Notes: a model not told the origin generated them from the letters alone. A DNA stretch of 64,000 nt from Flavobacterium enshiense DK69 (GCF_000498495.1 NZ_AVCS01000004.1:233959-297958); one strand, 5' to 3'. Positions 24,548-33,818 are shown, counted from the stretch's first letter. Numbers and translations are program-made.

Positions 24548-26092
24548 ATGAAAAAAAATATACTTTTCTTTATAGTTTACCTATTGTTTACTTCTAGTTA
24601 TTCACAGAATTTTGAGAAATTTTTAGGTGGTTCAGGTCCTGATTCGATGACTTCTATTGAACAGACTAGTGATGGTGGTTATATATGTGCCGGACAATCA
24701 GCTTCCAAAAATGGCGACCTTAGCGGTACTGAATGCAATGCTGATGAAAATGGAAAAACTTGGATAGTTAAACTGAGCCAGGCAGGGAACATCCAGTGGC
24801 AGAAATGTTTAGAAACAATTAGTACAGTTTATTCAATCAAACAAACTAGCGATGGCGGCTATGTTGTTGGAGGTACAGCGGCAGATATGACAGGAAATCA
24901 TGGTGGTAGCGATTTTTACATCGCTAAACTGGATAACATCGGAAATATTCAATGGCAGAAATCATTAGGTGGTTCGGGCGAGGAATGGGCCTTTTCTATA
25001 CAACAGACTAGTTACGGGGGATACATAATGGCAGGAATATCTGACTCTAATGACGGTGATGTTACAGGAAATCACGGAGGTGGTGATTATTGGATAGTTA
25101 AACTCTCCGATACAGGAAATATCCAATGGCAGAAATCTTTGGGTGGGACGGGTTATGAAATAGCACGTTCAATCATACAAACTAAAGATGGCGGCTATAT
25201 AGTCGCAGGGGGTAGTAATTCTAATGATGGTGACGTTATCGGGAATCACGGCGGCGGCGGAGATTATTGGATAGTTAAGTTGAATAAGCGAGGAAAAATC
25301 CAATGGAAGAAATCATTGGGAGGTTCTGGTAGCGACTACGCATTTTCAATCCAACAAACCACTCGCGGAGGATATATCATAACCGGAGTATCTGGTTCTA
25401 ATGATGGCGATGTTAACGGAAATAATGGAGGTAATGATATGTGGATTGTTAAAATAACCAATTCAGGAAATATACAATGGGAGAAATGTTTAGGCAGCTC
25501 TAATCATGAAACTGGACTTGTAATTCGACAAACTGCCGATGACGACTATTTAGTCGCCGGCTATACTGTGCCCAGATTGAATGATGAAGGTGATCCTCTT
25601 TTTGATTTATTGATGGTAAAACTATCTAAATCCGGAATTGTACAGCAAGAGCAAACATATGGTACCCCAGATGGTTCTGATTATCCATTTTCTATGGAAG
25701 TTACTGCAGATGGAGGTTATATTATTGCTGGGTTCTCTAATTCGTCTTATGAAAACGGAAACGGAACTCACGGACACGTCGATGGTTGGATACTTAAATT
25801 AGGCGCAATAGAAGGCAGATTAAGCACAACGAAATTATTTTCTAAAAAATCCATCTCGGATAATTCGATCATTATTTATCCCAATCCCTCAAGCAACGAA
25901 ATACAAGTAAATACAATAGAAAAGATACGGGATCTTCCCTACACGGTCTATGACCAATCTGGCAAAGCGGTATTGAAGGGTAAACTCAATGAAAATCAAA
26001 CAACCATTACTATCGGCAGTCTTTCTAAAGGGATTTATATATTGAGTATAGGGGATAATAATGAAATCAACAGAAAGATCATTAAGGATTAG
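24548..26092 (+). CDS. T9SS type A cargo protein with seven 'W-Q-K-S-L-G-G' repeats (array copy 1)
   Basis: 514 residues: signal peptide (KKNILFFIVYLLFTSSYSQ), seven repeats of about 55-60 residues with the core QWQKSLGGSG...SIQQTxDGGYIxAGxSxSNDGDVxGNHGGxDYWIVKL, and a T9SS type A sorting domain (about 435-514: IIIYPNPSSNEIQVNT...VYDQSGK...LSKGIYILSI). Repeats 1, 2, 6 and 7 have drifted (for example QWQKCLETIS). Seven blades suggest one closed beta-propeller. It is the most diverged of three tandem paralogues. Expected on the cell surface; the ligand is unknown. Confidence 0.82.
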   Translation: MKKNILFFIVYLLFTSSYSQNFEKFLGGSGPDSMTSIEQTSDGGYICAGQSASKNGDLSGTECNADENGKTWIVKLSQAGNIQWQKCLETISTVYSIKQTSDGGYVVGGTAADMTGNHGGSDFYIAKLDNIGNIQWQKSLGGSGEEWAFSIQQTSYGGYIMAGISDSNDGDVTGNHGGGDYWIVKLSDTGNIQWQKSLGGTGYEIARSIIQTKDGGYIVAGGSNSNDGDVIGNHGGGGDYWIVKLNKRGKIQWKKSLGGSGSDYAFSIQQTTRGGYIITGVSGSNDGDVNGNNGGNDMWIVKITNSGNIQWEKCLGSSNHETGLVIRQTADDDYLVAGYTVPRLNDEGDPLFDLLMVKLSKSGIVQQEQTYGTPDGSDYPFSMEVTADGGYIIAGFSNSSYENGNGTHGHVDGWILKLGAIEGRLSTTKLFSKKSISDNSIIIYPNPSSNEIQVNTIEKIRDLPYTVYDQSGKAVLKGKLNENQTTITIGSLSKGIYILSIGDNNEINRKIIKD

Positions 26093-26359
26093 GATTATTT
26101 TACAAATAAGGCGGATACCTCAAAATAGTTGCCAGTTTTAATAATTATGAGTTAGTTTTAAGGATCGCACAATACAGGAAATGAATGTTATGACAAGACA
26201 TGCCTACCTCTAGCCTTTCTTATACAAACCAGCCAACTCAATGCTAATTAGTCAACTGAAAACAAACATCTGATAAATTGGTTTGGATACTGTCATTTTA
26301 ATACAAAGCTAATTGAACATTAGTGATTTGCAAGGCTCAATTCTAAAACTAAAAAAATC

Positions 26360-27889
26360 ATGAAACAATTTATTTTTTTCTTTACAGTTTGCCTACTGTT
26401 TGCTTCTGTTTACTCACAGCCCTCAATTAGTTGGCAGAAATCTTTAGGAGGCACTGGGATTGATATAATGAATTCAATACAACAAACTTCCGATGGAGGT
26501 TATATAATTGCAGGATACTCTAATTCAAATAATGGTGACGTTGCCGGAAATCACGGCGGTACAGATTATTGGGTAGTTAAATTGACAAATACAGGAAACA
26601 TCGATTGGAAGAAATCTTTTGGAGGCACTGGTGAAGAAATAGCGGATTCAATAGTGCAAACCAATGATGGAGGCTATATAATTGCTGGAACCTCTTTTTC
26701 AAATAATGGTGATGTTTCCGGTAACCACGGTGGTTCTGATTGTTGGATAGTGAAATTAACCAATATCGGAACTATCCAATGGCAGAAATCTTTTGGTGGT
26801 ACACTAAGAGACGAAGCAAGCTCAATAGTGCAAACTGCAGACGGGGGATATATATTTGTTGGTCAGTCTAATTCAAATAATGGTAATGTTACTGTAAATA
26901 AAGGTGGTTTTGATTATTGGGTAGTTAAACTAAACAGTATAGGAGTTATCGAATGGCAAAAATCTTTTGGGGGAACTCTTAATGACTATGCATGCTCAAT
27001 ACAACAAACAACAGATGGAGGATATATAATTGCAGGCGATTCTAATTCAAATAATCTCGACGTTACCGGACATCACGGTCATTATGATATATGGGCAGTT
27101 AAACTGACCAGTACAGGAACTATTGCATGGCAACGATCTTTAGGGGGATCCAATTCAGATGTGACATATTCAATTCTGCAAACAACAGATGGAGGATATA
27201 TAATTGCAGGATACTCTAATTCAAATGATGGAGACATTACCGGAAGTCTTGGTGATTTTGATTATTGGATAGTTAAACTGACCAATACAGGAAGCATCGA
27301 TTGGAAGAAATCTTTAGGAGGAACTCATGTTGATCATGCATATTCTATTCAGCAAACTTCCGATGGAGGATATATAGTTGGAGGATTCTCCAATTCAAAT
27401 GATTTTGACGTTACCGGAAATCACGGAAATTTTGATTATTGGGTAGTTAAACTGACCAATACCGGAATTATCCAATGGCAGAAATCCTTAGGAGGCAGTG
27501 GTATTGATAAAATAACATTAATTAAACAAACCACAGATGGAGGATATGCAATTGCAGGATACTCTAATTCAAATAATAATGATGTTTCCGGAAATCACGG
27601 TGACTATGATTATTGGATAGTTAAACTAAGCAGTACCTTAAGCACTGACGAATCGACCTTTGAAAATTTGTTTAGTGTTTATCCAAACCCTATGAATAAT
27701 GAACTGCATGTAAATATCAATGGAAATACTCTCGATTTGCCATACATCATCTATGATCAATCAGGAAGATCCATTATAACAGGAAAACTAAGTGATTACA
27801 AAAACGTTATAAAAACCGGAAATCTGTCAAAAGGGGTTTATATTTTGAGTATTGGAAACAAAACAAACATAAAGATTATAAAGGAGTAG
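26360..27889 (+). CDS. T9SS type A cargo protein with seven repeats (array copy 2)
   Basis: 509 residues with the same plan as its neighbours: signal peptide (KQFIFFFTVCLLFASVYSQ), seven repeats of about 58 residues (cores WQKSLGG, WKKSFGG, WQKSFGG twice, WQRSLGG, WKKSLGG, WQKSLGG), and a T9SS type A domain (LFSVYPNPMNNELHVNI...YDQSGRS...LSKGVYILSIGN). Within repeats the DNA is also alike (for example repeated GATGGAGGATATATAATTGC), showing recent internal duplication or conversion. The last ~80 codons are nearly the same as those of array copy 3. Likely surface-exposed; function unknown. Confidence 0.82.
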   Translation: MKQFIFFFTVCLLFASVYSQPSISWQKSLGGTGIDIMNSIQQTSDGGYIIAGYSNSNNGDVAGNHGGTDYWVVKLTNTGNIDWKKSFGGTGEEIADSIVQTNDGGYIIAGTSFSNNGDVSGNHGGSDCWIVKLTNIGTIQWQKSFGGTLRDEASSIVQTADGGYIFVGQSNSNNGNVTVNKGGFDYWVVKLNSIGVIEWQKSFGGTLNDYACSIQQTTDGGYIIAGDSNSNNLDVTGHHGHYDIWAVKLTSTGTIAWQRSLGGSNSDVTYSILQTTDGGYIIAGYSNSNDGDITGSLGDFDYWIVKLTNTGSIDWKKSLGGTHVDHAYSIQQTSDGGYIVGGFSNSNDFDVTGNHGNFDYWVVKLTNTGIIQWQKSLGGSGIDKITLIKQTTDGGYAIAGYSNSNNNDVSGNHGDYDYWIVKLSSTLSTDESTFENLFSVYPNPMNNELHVNINGNTLDLPYIIYDQSGRSIITGKLSDYKNVIKTGNLSKGVYILSIGNKTNIKIIKE

Positions 27890-27907
27890 CATACTTTAAA
27901 AAACAGG

Positions 27908-27939
27908 AAAGGCGAACCTCAATGGAGTGCCTTTTTTTT
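27908..27939 (+). terminator. Terminator after array copy 2
   Basis: AAAGGC/GCCTTT stem with an inner CTC/GAG pair, followed by TTTTTTT, 19 bp after the stop codon. Confidence 0.65.
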
Positions 27940-28106
27940 ATTTCATAAGTGCTTATCCTGGGAATTGTAAAAGGTTGAAAAAGATTGTTTTGCTCACACA
28001 TACTAGACTCCTCTACCTCCATCAAGCCAACAAAACAATAATGAATATTCACAAATACAATTAATTAACAATCAGTATTTTAAGTTAATTTTATTCAAAA
28101 AAATAG

Positions 28107-28132
28107 TAACTTTATATTGCTTAACGTAAAGT
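28107..28132 (+). promoter_or_regulatory. Promoter/leader block of array copy 3, repeated from copy 1
   Basis: TAACTTTA (28107-28114) then TATTGCTTAACGTAAA. Compared with the block at 24513-24536 the -7 box and the CTTAACGTAAA tail are the same, with a 2-3 nt rearrangement between. It points to duplication of gene plus promoter, or to shared control. Confidence 0.45.
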
Positions 28133-28141
28133 TTTAAAGTC

Positions 28142-29677
28142 ATGAGAAAATCTTTACTCTTAGTAGTAATATTCTTAAAGGTTATTTATTGCTATTCACA
28201 GCCGTCAATTAGCTGGCAGAAATCTTTAGGTGGTAGCAGTGCTGATGAAATGTATTCAATTCAACAAACAACCGATGGAGGCTATATAATTGCAGGCAGA
28301 ACTGCTTCAAATAATGGTGATGTAACCGGAAATGATGGTTATGATGATATATGGATAGTTAAATTGGCCAATGCAGGAAGTATCCAATGGCAGAAGTCTT
28401 TAGGCGGTACGGATTATGATCATCCAACTTCAATACAGCAAACTACCGATGGGGGCTATATAATTGCAGCAACTTCTAATTCAAATGATGGGGATGTTAC
28501 CGGAAATCATGGTAAACGCGATTATTGGATAGTTAAACTGACCAATACAGGAAGTATCGAATGGCAGAAATCTTTAGGCGGTACAGAATTTGAGCTTGCG
28601 TGTTCAATACAACAAACTACCGATGGGGGTTACATTGTTGCAGGATACTCTAATTCAAATAATGGTGATGTTACCGGAAATCATGGCGGTTCTGATTGTT
28701 GGATAGTAAAACTGACCAATACGGGAAGTATCCAATGGCAGAAATCTTTAGGTGGCAGTAATGATGACATAGCAAATTCAATAAAGCAAACTACCGATGG
28801 AGGATATATTTGTGCAGGATTCACTGGTTCAATTGACGGTGATGTTACCGGAAATCATGGTAATTTTGATTATTGGATAGTGAAACTCTCCAATACAGGA
28901 AGTATCCAATGGCAGAAATCTTTAGGGGGTACCGATAGTGAGGGAGCAAATTCAATAGTACAAACTGCCGATGGAGGCTATATAATTGCAGGATCCTCTG
29001 GCTCAAATAATGGAGATGTCACCGGAAATCATGGTGGTTCTGATTGTTGGATAGTTAAACTGACGAATACGGGAAGTATCCAATGGAAGAGATCTTTAGG
29101 TGGTTCCGAGGCGGATGGGGCCTCTTCAATACAACAAACTACTGATGGAGGCTATATAATTGCGGGGTACTCTGATTCCCATGATGGAGATGTTACCGGA
29201 TATCTTACTGATTATAATTATTGGATAGTTAAACTGACCAGTACTGGAAGTATGCAATGGCAGAAATCTTTAGGTGGCTCAGAGCAGGACGAGGCGATGT
29301 CAGCACAGCAAACTACCGATGGAGGCTATATAATTGCAGGCAGAACGGCTTCAAATGATTTTGATGTAACCGGAAATCATGGTGATTATGATGGTTGGAT
29401 AGTTAAACTAAGCAATGCATTAAGTACGGACGAACAAACAATAGGAAATTTGTTTAGCGTTTATCCAAACCCTACAGACAATGAGCTGCACGTAAATATC
29501 AAAGGAAATACCCTTGATTTGCCGTACATTATTTATGATCAATCAGGAAGGTCTGTTATTAAAGGAAAACTGAATGAAGTAAATTCAGTTATAAAAACCG
29601 GAAATCTGTCAAAAGGGGTTTATATTTTGAGCATAGGCAATAAAACCAAAACAAGCATGAAGTTCATTAAGGAATAA
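28142..29677 (+). CDS. T9SS type A cargo protein with seven repeats (array copy 3)
   Basis: 511 residues: signal peptide (RKSLLLVVIFLKVIYCYSQ), seven very regular repeats of about 58 residues (WQKSLGG in six, WKRSLGG in one) containing QQTTDGGYIIAG, SNSNDGDVTGNHG and DYWIVKLTNTGSI, then a T9SS type A domain (LFSVYPNPTDNELHVNI...VIYDQSGRS-like...LSKGVYILSIGNK). It is the most homogeneous of the three, so it is the likely recent expansion product. The Asp/Asn-Gly loops could bind calcium, which is a guess. It is followed by a strong bidirectional terminator. Confidence 0.83.
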   Translation: MRKSLLLVVIFLKVIYCYSQPSISWQKSLGGSSADEMYSIQQTTDGGYIIAGRTASNNGDVTGNDGYDDIWIVKLANAGSIQWQKSLGGTDYDHPTSIQQTTDGGYIIAATSNSNDGDVTGNHGKRDYWIVKLTNTGSIEWQKSLGGTEFELACSIQQTTDGGYIVAGYSNSNNGDVTGNHGGSDCWIVKLTNTGSIQWQKSLGGSNDDIANSIKQTTDGGYICAGFTGSIDGDVTGNHGNFDYWIVKLSNTGSIQWQKSLGGTDSEGANSIVQTADGGYIIAGSSGSNNGDVTGNHGGSDCWIVKLTNTGSIQWKRSLGGSEADGASSIQQTTDGGYIIAGYSDSHDGDVTGYLTDYNYWIVKLTSTGSMQWQKSLGGSEQDEAMSAQQTTDGGYIIAGRTASNDFDVTGNHGDYDGWIVKLSNALSTDEQTIGNLFSVYPNPTDNELHVNIKGNTLDLPYIIYDQSGRSVIKGKLNEVNSVIKTGNLSKGVYILSIGNKTKTSMKFIKE

Positions 29678-29750
29678 TGTTTTAAAAATGATTGTATTCG
29701 CTTACTGTTTGTATGACCTAAAAACACTATCCAAAAAATGGATAAGTATA

Positions 29751-29788
29751 AAAAAAGGGTTGTCATTTTTGAGACAACCCTTTTTTTT
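29751..29788. terminator. Bidirectional terminator between array copy 3 and proline dehydrogenase
   Basis: A 14-bp stem AAAAAAGGGTTGTC/GACAACCCTTTTTT with an 8-nt loop sits between convergent genes and has A and T tracts on both sides. Confidence 0.9.
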
Positions 29789-30953
29789 ATAACTTTCTTC
29801 TTTTCTTTTCCGATTCCAAAAGCATTAATTCCCTTCCCGTCTGTCCTGCCACAGAAGTATTCTCCTGAGCTCGGCGGATCAAATACGGCATAACGTCGCG
29901 AACCGGCCCGAACGGAAGGTATTTAGCAACATTATAACCGTTTTCTGCAAGGTTATAACTAATATTATCGCTCATACCATACAATTGACCGAACCAAATT
30001 CGGTTGTCGTTTTTAGTAATTCCTTTCTTCTCCATCAAATCCATCAACTTATACGAGCTTAATTCGTTATGGGTTCCTGCAAAAATGGCCATTTTATCAA
30101 TGTTTTCCATCATATAATCAATACAGGCATCGTAATTATCATCCGTAGCCTGTTTTGATGGGCAGATAGGATTTTCATATCCATTTTCTTTAGCCTTGTC
30201 TGCTTCTTTTTCCATATAAGCCCCGCGCACCACTTTCATTCCGATATGAAAGCCTTCTGCCTTCGCTATTTCGTGAAGTTTTTTCAGATAATCCAAACGG
30301 TCCCAGCGATACATTTGCAGGGTATTGAAAATCAACGCTTTTTCTTTATTGTACTTGCGCATCATATCCGTAACCAAATCATCGGCAGCATCCTGCATCC
30401 AGCTTTCTTCAGCATCAATCAACAACATCACATTTTTATCAAAAGCTGTTTTACAAATGGTTTCAAAACGCGCAACCACTTTATTCCATTCTGCTTTTTC
30501 TGCCTCTGTCAGTGCTTTCTTCTCCCCTATTTTTTCATACAAATCAATGCGTCCAACTCCAGTTGGTTTAAACACTGCAAAAGGAATTGCTTCTTTGGCT
30601 TTAGCGAACTCAATTGTTTTTAAAGTCATCTGCAAAGCAGCATCAAATTGTGCTTCTTCTTCTTTCCCTTCCACAGAATAATCTAAAACTGAAGAAACCT
30701 TTTTAGTGTACATTTTATCGACAACCTTAAGACAGTCGTTTTCACTAATCCCCCCGCAAAAATGGTCAAAAACAGTCGTGCGGATCAATCCTTCTACAGG
30801 AAGATGAAAATTTAAAGCAAAATTTGTAAGCGACGTTCCAATTTTTACCAATGAAGGATTTCCAATTAATTTAAAAAGAAAATGTGCTCTGGTTAATTCG
30901 TTGTTGCTTTTTAAAGCAAAGGCAACCTCTGTATTGTTGAATATTTTTTCCAT
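29787..30953 (-). CDS. Proline dehydrogenase
   Basis: 388 residues of the monofunctional FAD-dependent proline dehydrogenase family (TIM barrel), oxidising L-proline to pyrroline-5-carboxylate and passing electrons to the quinone pool. Signatures: FKPTGVGRIDLYEK, LLIDAEESWMQDA, the substrate/FAD loop GMKVVRGAYMEKEAD and the C-terminal YLIRRAQENTSVAGQTGREL with the paired Arg that binds the proline carboxylate. I choose ATG 30953; an ATG seven codons earlier (30974) would lie at about +1 of the transcript from the TATATTTG box. The 3' end is duplicated as a decayed fragment at 24.3 kb. Confidence 0.93.
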   Translation of the reverse strand: MEKIFNNTEVAFALKSNNELTRAHFLFKLIGNPSLVKIGTSLTNFALNFHLPVEGLIRTTVFDHFCGGISENDCLKVVDKMYTKKVSSVLDYSVEGKEEEAQFDAALQMTLKTIEFAKAKEAIPFAVFKPTGVGRIDLYEKIGEKKALTEAEKAEWNKVVARFETICKTAFDKNVMLLIDAEESWMQDAADDLVTDMMRKYNKEKALIFNTLQMYRWDRLDYLKKLHEIAKAEGFHIGMKVVRGAYMEKEADKAKENGYENPICPSKQATDDNYDACIDYMMENIDKMAIFAGTHNELSSYKLMDLMEKKGITKNDNRIWFGQLYGMSDNISYNLAENGYNVAKYLPFGPVRDVMPYLIRRAQENTSVAGQTGRELMLLESEKKRRKL

Positions 30954-30975
30954 TGTAATTTTATTAATAGGCATA

Positions 30976-30983
30976 CAAATATA
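30976..30983 (-). promoter_or_regulatory. Promoter -7 box of proline dehydrogenase (TATATTTG)
   Basis: TATATTTG on the minus strand, 22 bp before the chosen ATG. It is a perfect TAnnTTTG match; no clear -33 TTG. Confidence 0.48.
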
Positions 30984-31050
30984 CGCATGGTTTGAAAATA
31001 ATTGATAAAAAATACCTTATTTTGCTCAACTATTATCAATACTTAAAAAA

Positions 31051-32118
31051 ATGCAGACAATAAAAGCCAACGGATATTCGGTTTATTTTAATGATTCAAT
31101 TTACACCTATTTAAGTTCGGCACTTCAACCTGACGTTTATTCAAAAGCATTTATAGTTGTTGACAGTAAAACCAGCGAATATTGTCTGCCTGGTTTCGTT
31201 GCCAATCTGGCTACTGAAGTTCCGCTGGAAATCATCGAATTTGAGTCCGGCGAACAATTTAAAAACATAGAAACCTGTTTTGAAATCTGGTCTGCCTTAA
31301 CCGAACTTGGCGCAGACCGTAAAAGCATCGTAATCAATCTTGGCGGCGGTGTTGTTACCGATTTAGGAGGTTTTGTCGCTTCCACATTTAAAAGAGGAAT
31401 CGAATATATCAATGTGCCAACTACTCTTTTAGCAATGGTTGATGCTTCAATTGGCGGCAAAAACGGTGTTGATTTAGGAAACCTGAAAAACCAAATCGGA
31501 ACCATAACCACTCCAAAAGCCGTGTTGATCGACACAAATTTCCTGTCAACTTTGCCACAAAATGAAATGCGCTCAGGCCTTGCAGAAATGTTGAAACATG
31601 GTTTGATTCAGAATAAATCGTATTGGGATAAATTTAAAAACTTAAACAGTTTAAGTACAGATGATTTAGATGTTTTAATTCATGAATCTGTTGAAATAAA
31701 AAACAATGTGGTTACGCAGGATCCGACAGAAAACGGCATCCGAAAAGCGTTAAATTTTGGTCATACTTTAGGCCATGCAATTGAGAGTTATTTTCTGGAA
31801 AACGAAGAAAAAACAGCCCTTCTTCATGGAGAAGCCATCGCTGTAGGTATGATTCTGGAAGGCTATATTTCGATGGAAAAATCTTTAATTTCAAAAGCAG
31901 AATACAACGAAATCAAATTTGTTATCCGTGATATTTTCGGACTTGTCGAATTTACACAAAACGACATAGAACAAATCATTTCCCTTCTCATTCACGATAA
32001 AAAAAATGAGTTCGGAAAAATACAATTTGCGCTGTTAAAGGGAATCGGAGATATAAAAATCAATCAATTTGCAGCAAACGACCTGATTTATAAAGCTTTT
32101 GAAGATTACAAAAACTAA
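31051..32118 (+). CDS. aroB: 3-dehydroquinate synthase
   Basis: Second enzyme of the shikimate pathway, converting DAHP to 3-dehydroquinate using NAD and a metal. 355 residues, full length. The NAD-binding site shows SIVINLGGGVVTDLGGFVAS; MVDASIGGKNGVDLGNLKNQ and EMLKHGLI follow, with metal ligands in RKALNFGHTLGHAIESYF and LLHGEAIAVGM. Divergently placed from proline dehydrogenase, with a 98-bp gap. Confidence 0.96.
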   Translation: MQTIKANGYSVYFNDSIYTYLSSALQPDVYSKAFIVVDSKTSEYCLPGFVANLATEVPLEIIEFESGEQFKNIETCFEIWSALTELGADRKSIVINLGGGVVTDLGGFVASTFKRGIEYINVPTTLLAMVDASIGGKNGVDLGNLKNQIGTITTPKAVLIDTNFLSTLPQNEMRSGLAEMLKHGLIQNKSYWDKFKNLNSLSTDDLDVLIHESVEIKNNVVTQDPTENGIRKALNFGHTLGHAIESYFLENEEKTALLHGEAIAVGMILEGYISMEKSLISKAEYNEIKFVIRDIFGLVEFTQNDIEQIISLLIHDKKNEFGKIQFALLKGIGDIKINQFAANDLIYKAFEDYKN

Positions 32119-32162
32119 CATTTTTTCACAAAATTCTTCTTTTATACACTTTAATATTTTTT

Positions 32163-32170
32163 TAGATTTG
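32163..32170 (+). promoter_or_regulatory. Promoter -7 box (TAGATTTG) before the Arg-rich small ORF
   Basis: TAGATTTG matches TAnnTTTG, with TTTA 18 nt upstream. It ends 5 bp before the ATG at 32176, so the mRNA would begin at or very near that ATG: either a leaderless small gene or a leader transcript for speA. Confidence 0.45.
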
Positions 32171-32175
32171 TGCCA

Positions 32176-32355
32176 ATGAAAAAAACGCAGAATACTACAT
32201 TTCGTTCCGAAAGGAATAACAGACAAAACAGACTACTGTTGCGATTGCAACGAATAGTGTTTTCTGTGAAGAGTATTCAGAATTTTGACGTTTTTGAGTT
32301 CACCAACCCACTACATGATGAACTTCAGATAGTATATGAAAATATTAGAGTTTGA
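32176..32355 (+). CDS. Small Arg-rich ORF upstream of arginine decarboxylase
   Basis: 59 codons; no family recognised. Six of residues 10-26 are Arg (FRSERNNRQNRLLLRLQR), using CGT, AGG, AGA and CGA codons; the second half is acidic and hydrophobic (NFDVFEFTNPLHDELQIVYE). The ATG lies 5 bp after a TAGATTTG box. The next gene, 59 bp on, is arginine decarboxylase, so a leader peptide that senses arginine is conceivable. The C-terminal stretch also faintly resembles T9SS type A motifs (NPLHDELQI), so it could instead be a fragment. It may also be a chance ORF. Confidence 0.4.
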   Translation: MKKTQNTTFRSERNNRQNRLLLRLQRIVFSVKSIQNFDVFEFTNPLHDELQIVYENIRV

Positions 32356-32363
32356 AAAGCAAG

Positions 32364-32391
32364 TTGTTTTAAATAAAAAATAGTAATTTTA
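32364..32391 (+). promoter_or_regulatory. Candidate speA promoter (TTG-N17-TAATTTTA)
   Basis: TTG (32364-32366), 17-nt spacer, TAATTTTA (32384-32391), 23 bp before the speA ATG. One mismatch to the -7 consensus. Confidence 0.4.
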
Positions 32392-32414
32392 TAATCTAAC
32401 AACTTATTATTCAA

Positions 32415-33818
32415 ATGAATACTAAATACTTTGACTTAATCAACCAAACATTTTACTTCCCTCAGGAGGAATTCACTTTAAATAAAGACAATCTTCAGTT
32501 TCATGGCATTGACCTTATGAAATTGGTAGAACAATACGGTACGCCCTTAAAATTTACTTATTTACCTAAGATTTCCCAAAACATCAACAAAGCCAAAATG
32601 TGGTTTAGAAATGCGATGGAGAAACACCATTATGAGGCAAAATATTTTTACTGTTACTGTACCAAAAGTTCTCATTTTGAATTTATTTTAAATGAAGCTT
32701 TAAAAAATAACATACACATTGAAACTTCTTCTGCATTTGATATCGATATCGTAGAACGATTGATGGCAGAAGGAAAAATAAACAAGAATACATATGTTGT
32801 TTGTAACGGATTTAAACGCGATCAATATGTTACCAATATTGCCCGTTTAATCAACAACGGACACAGAAATACAATTCCTGTAATCGATAATTTTGAAGAA
32901 TTGGATTTGTTACAGGAACAAATTGAAGGCAAATTCAAAATCGGTATTCGTATTGCTGCTGAAGAAGAGCCTAAATTCGAATTCTATACTTCGCGTTTAG
33001 GAATCGGATATAAAGATATTGTTCCGTTTTACCGTAAGCAAATCCAGGACAATAAAAAAGTTGAATTGAAAATGCTTCACTTTTTTATCAACGCAGGTAT
33101 TCGCGACACTGCCTACTATTGGAATGAGCTTTTAAAATGTATGAAAGTTTACATTGCCCTGAAAAAAGAATGCCCTAGCCTTGACAGTTTGAATATCGGT
33201 GGTGGATTCCCTATCAAAAGTTCATTAGCATTTGAATATGACTACCAATATATGGTAGATGAGATTTTGAATCAGATTAAAATTGCCTGTGATGAAGCCG
33301 AAGTTCCGGTTCCGCACATTTTTACTGAATTCGGATCATTTACCGTTGGTGAATCAGGAGGAGCATTATACCAGGTTTTATATCAGAAAAAACAAAATGA
33401 CCGTGAAAATTGGAACATGATTGATTCTTCTTTTATTACTACATTACCTGATACTTGGGCAATCAACAAACGATTTGTAATGTTGGCCGTTAACCGTTGG
33501 AACGATACTTACGAACGAGTTCTTTTAGGCGGTTTAACCTGTGATGGTGATGATTATTACAACTCCGAACAACACATGAACGCCGTTTATCTTCCTAAAT
33601 ACAATAAAGAAAAACCATTATATATCGGTTTCTTTAATACTGGAGCTTATCAGGAAACTATTGGTGGATTTGGAGGTTTAAGCCATTGCATTTTACCACA
33701 ACCAAAACACATCCTTATTGATAAGGATAAAAACGGAATTTTTGCTACAGAAGTTTTTTCAGAGCAGCAAAAAGTAGAAGAAGTTTTAGAGATTTTAGGA
33801 TACAACAAGAAAAAATAA
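32415..33818 (+). CDS. speA: Arginine decarboxylase (fold type III PLP enzyme)
   Basis: 467 residues of the short Bacteroidota-type arginine decarboxylase, which makes agmatine for polyamine synthesis. The PLP-binding Lys lies in YFYCYCTKSSHFEF; the glycine-rich phosphate loop is SLNIGGGFPIKSS; the second active-site segment is LTCDGDDYYNSEQ. The N-terminus LINQTFYFPQEEF...FHGIDLMKLVEQYGTPL is typical for flavobacterial homologues. It is 19 bp before the deoxyhypusine-synthase-like gene, a conserved pair that suggests a shared polyamine route. Confidence 0.93.
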   Translation: MNTKYFDLINQTFYFPQEEFTLNKDNLQFHGIDLMKLVEQYGTPLKFTYLPKISQNINKAKMWFRNAMEKHHYEAKYFYCYCTKSSHFEFILNEALKNNIHIETSSAFDIDIVERLMAEGKINKNTYVVCNGFKRDQYVTNIARLINNGHRNTIPVIDNFEELDLLQEQIEGKFKIGIRIAAEEEPKFEFYTSRLGIGYKDIVPFYRKQIQDNKKVELKMLHFFINAGIRDTAYYWNELLKCMKVYIALKKECPSLDSLNIGGGFPIKSSLAFEYDYQYMVDEILNQIKIACDEAEVPVPHIFTEFGSFTVGESGGALYQVLYQKKQNDRENWNMIDSSFITTLPDTWAINKRFVMLAVNRWNDTYERVLLGGLTCDGDDYYNSEQHMNAVYLPKYNKEKPLYIGFFNTGAYQETIGGFGGLSHCILPQPKHILIDKDKNGIFATEVFSEQQKVEEVLEILGYNKKK

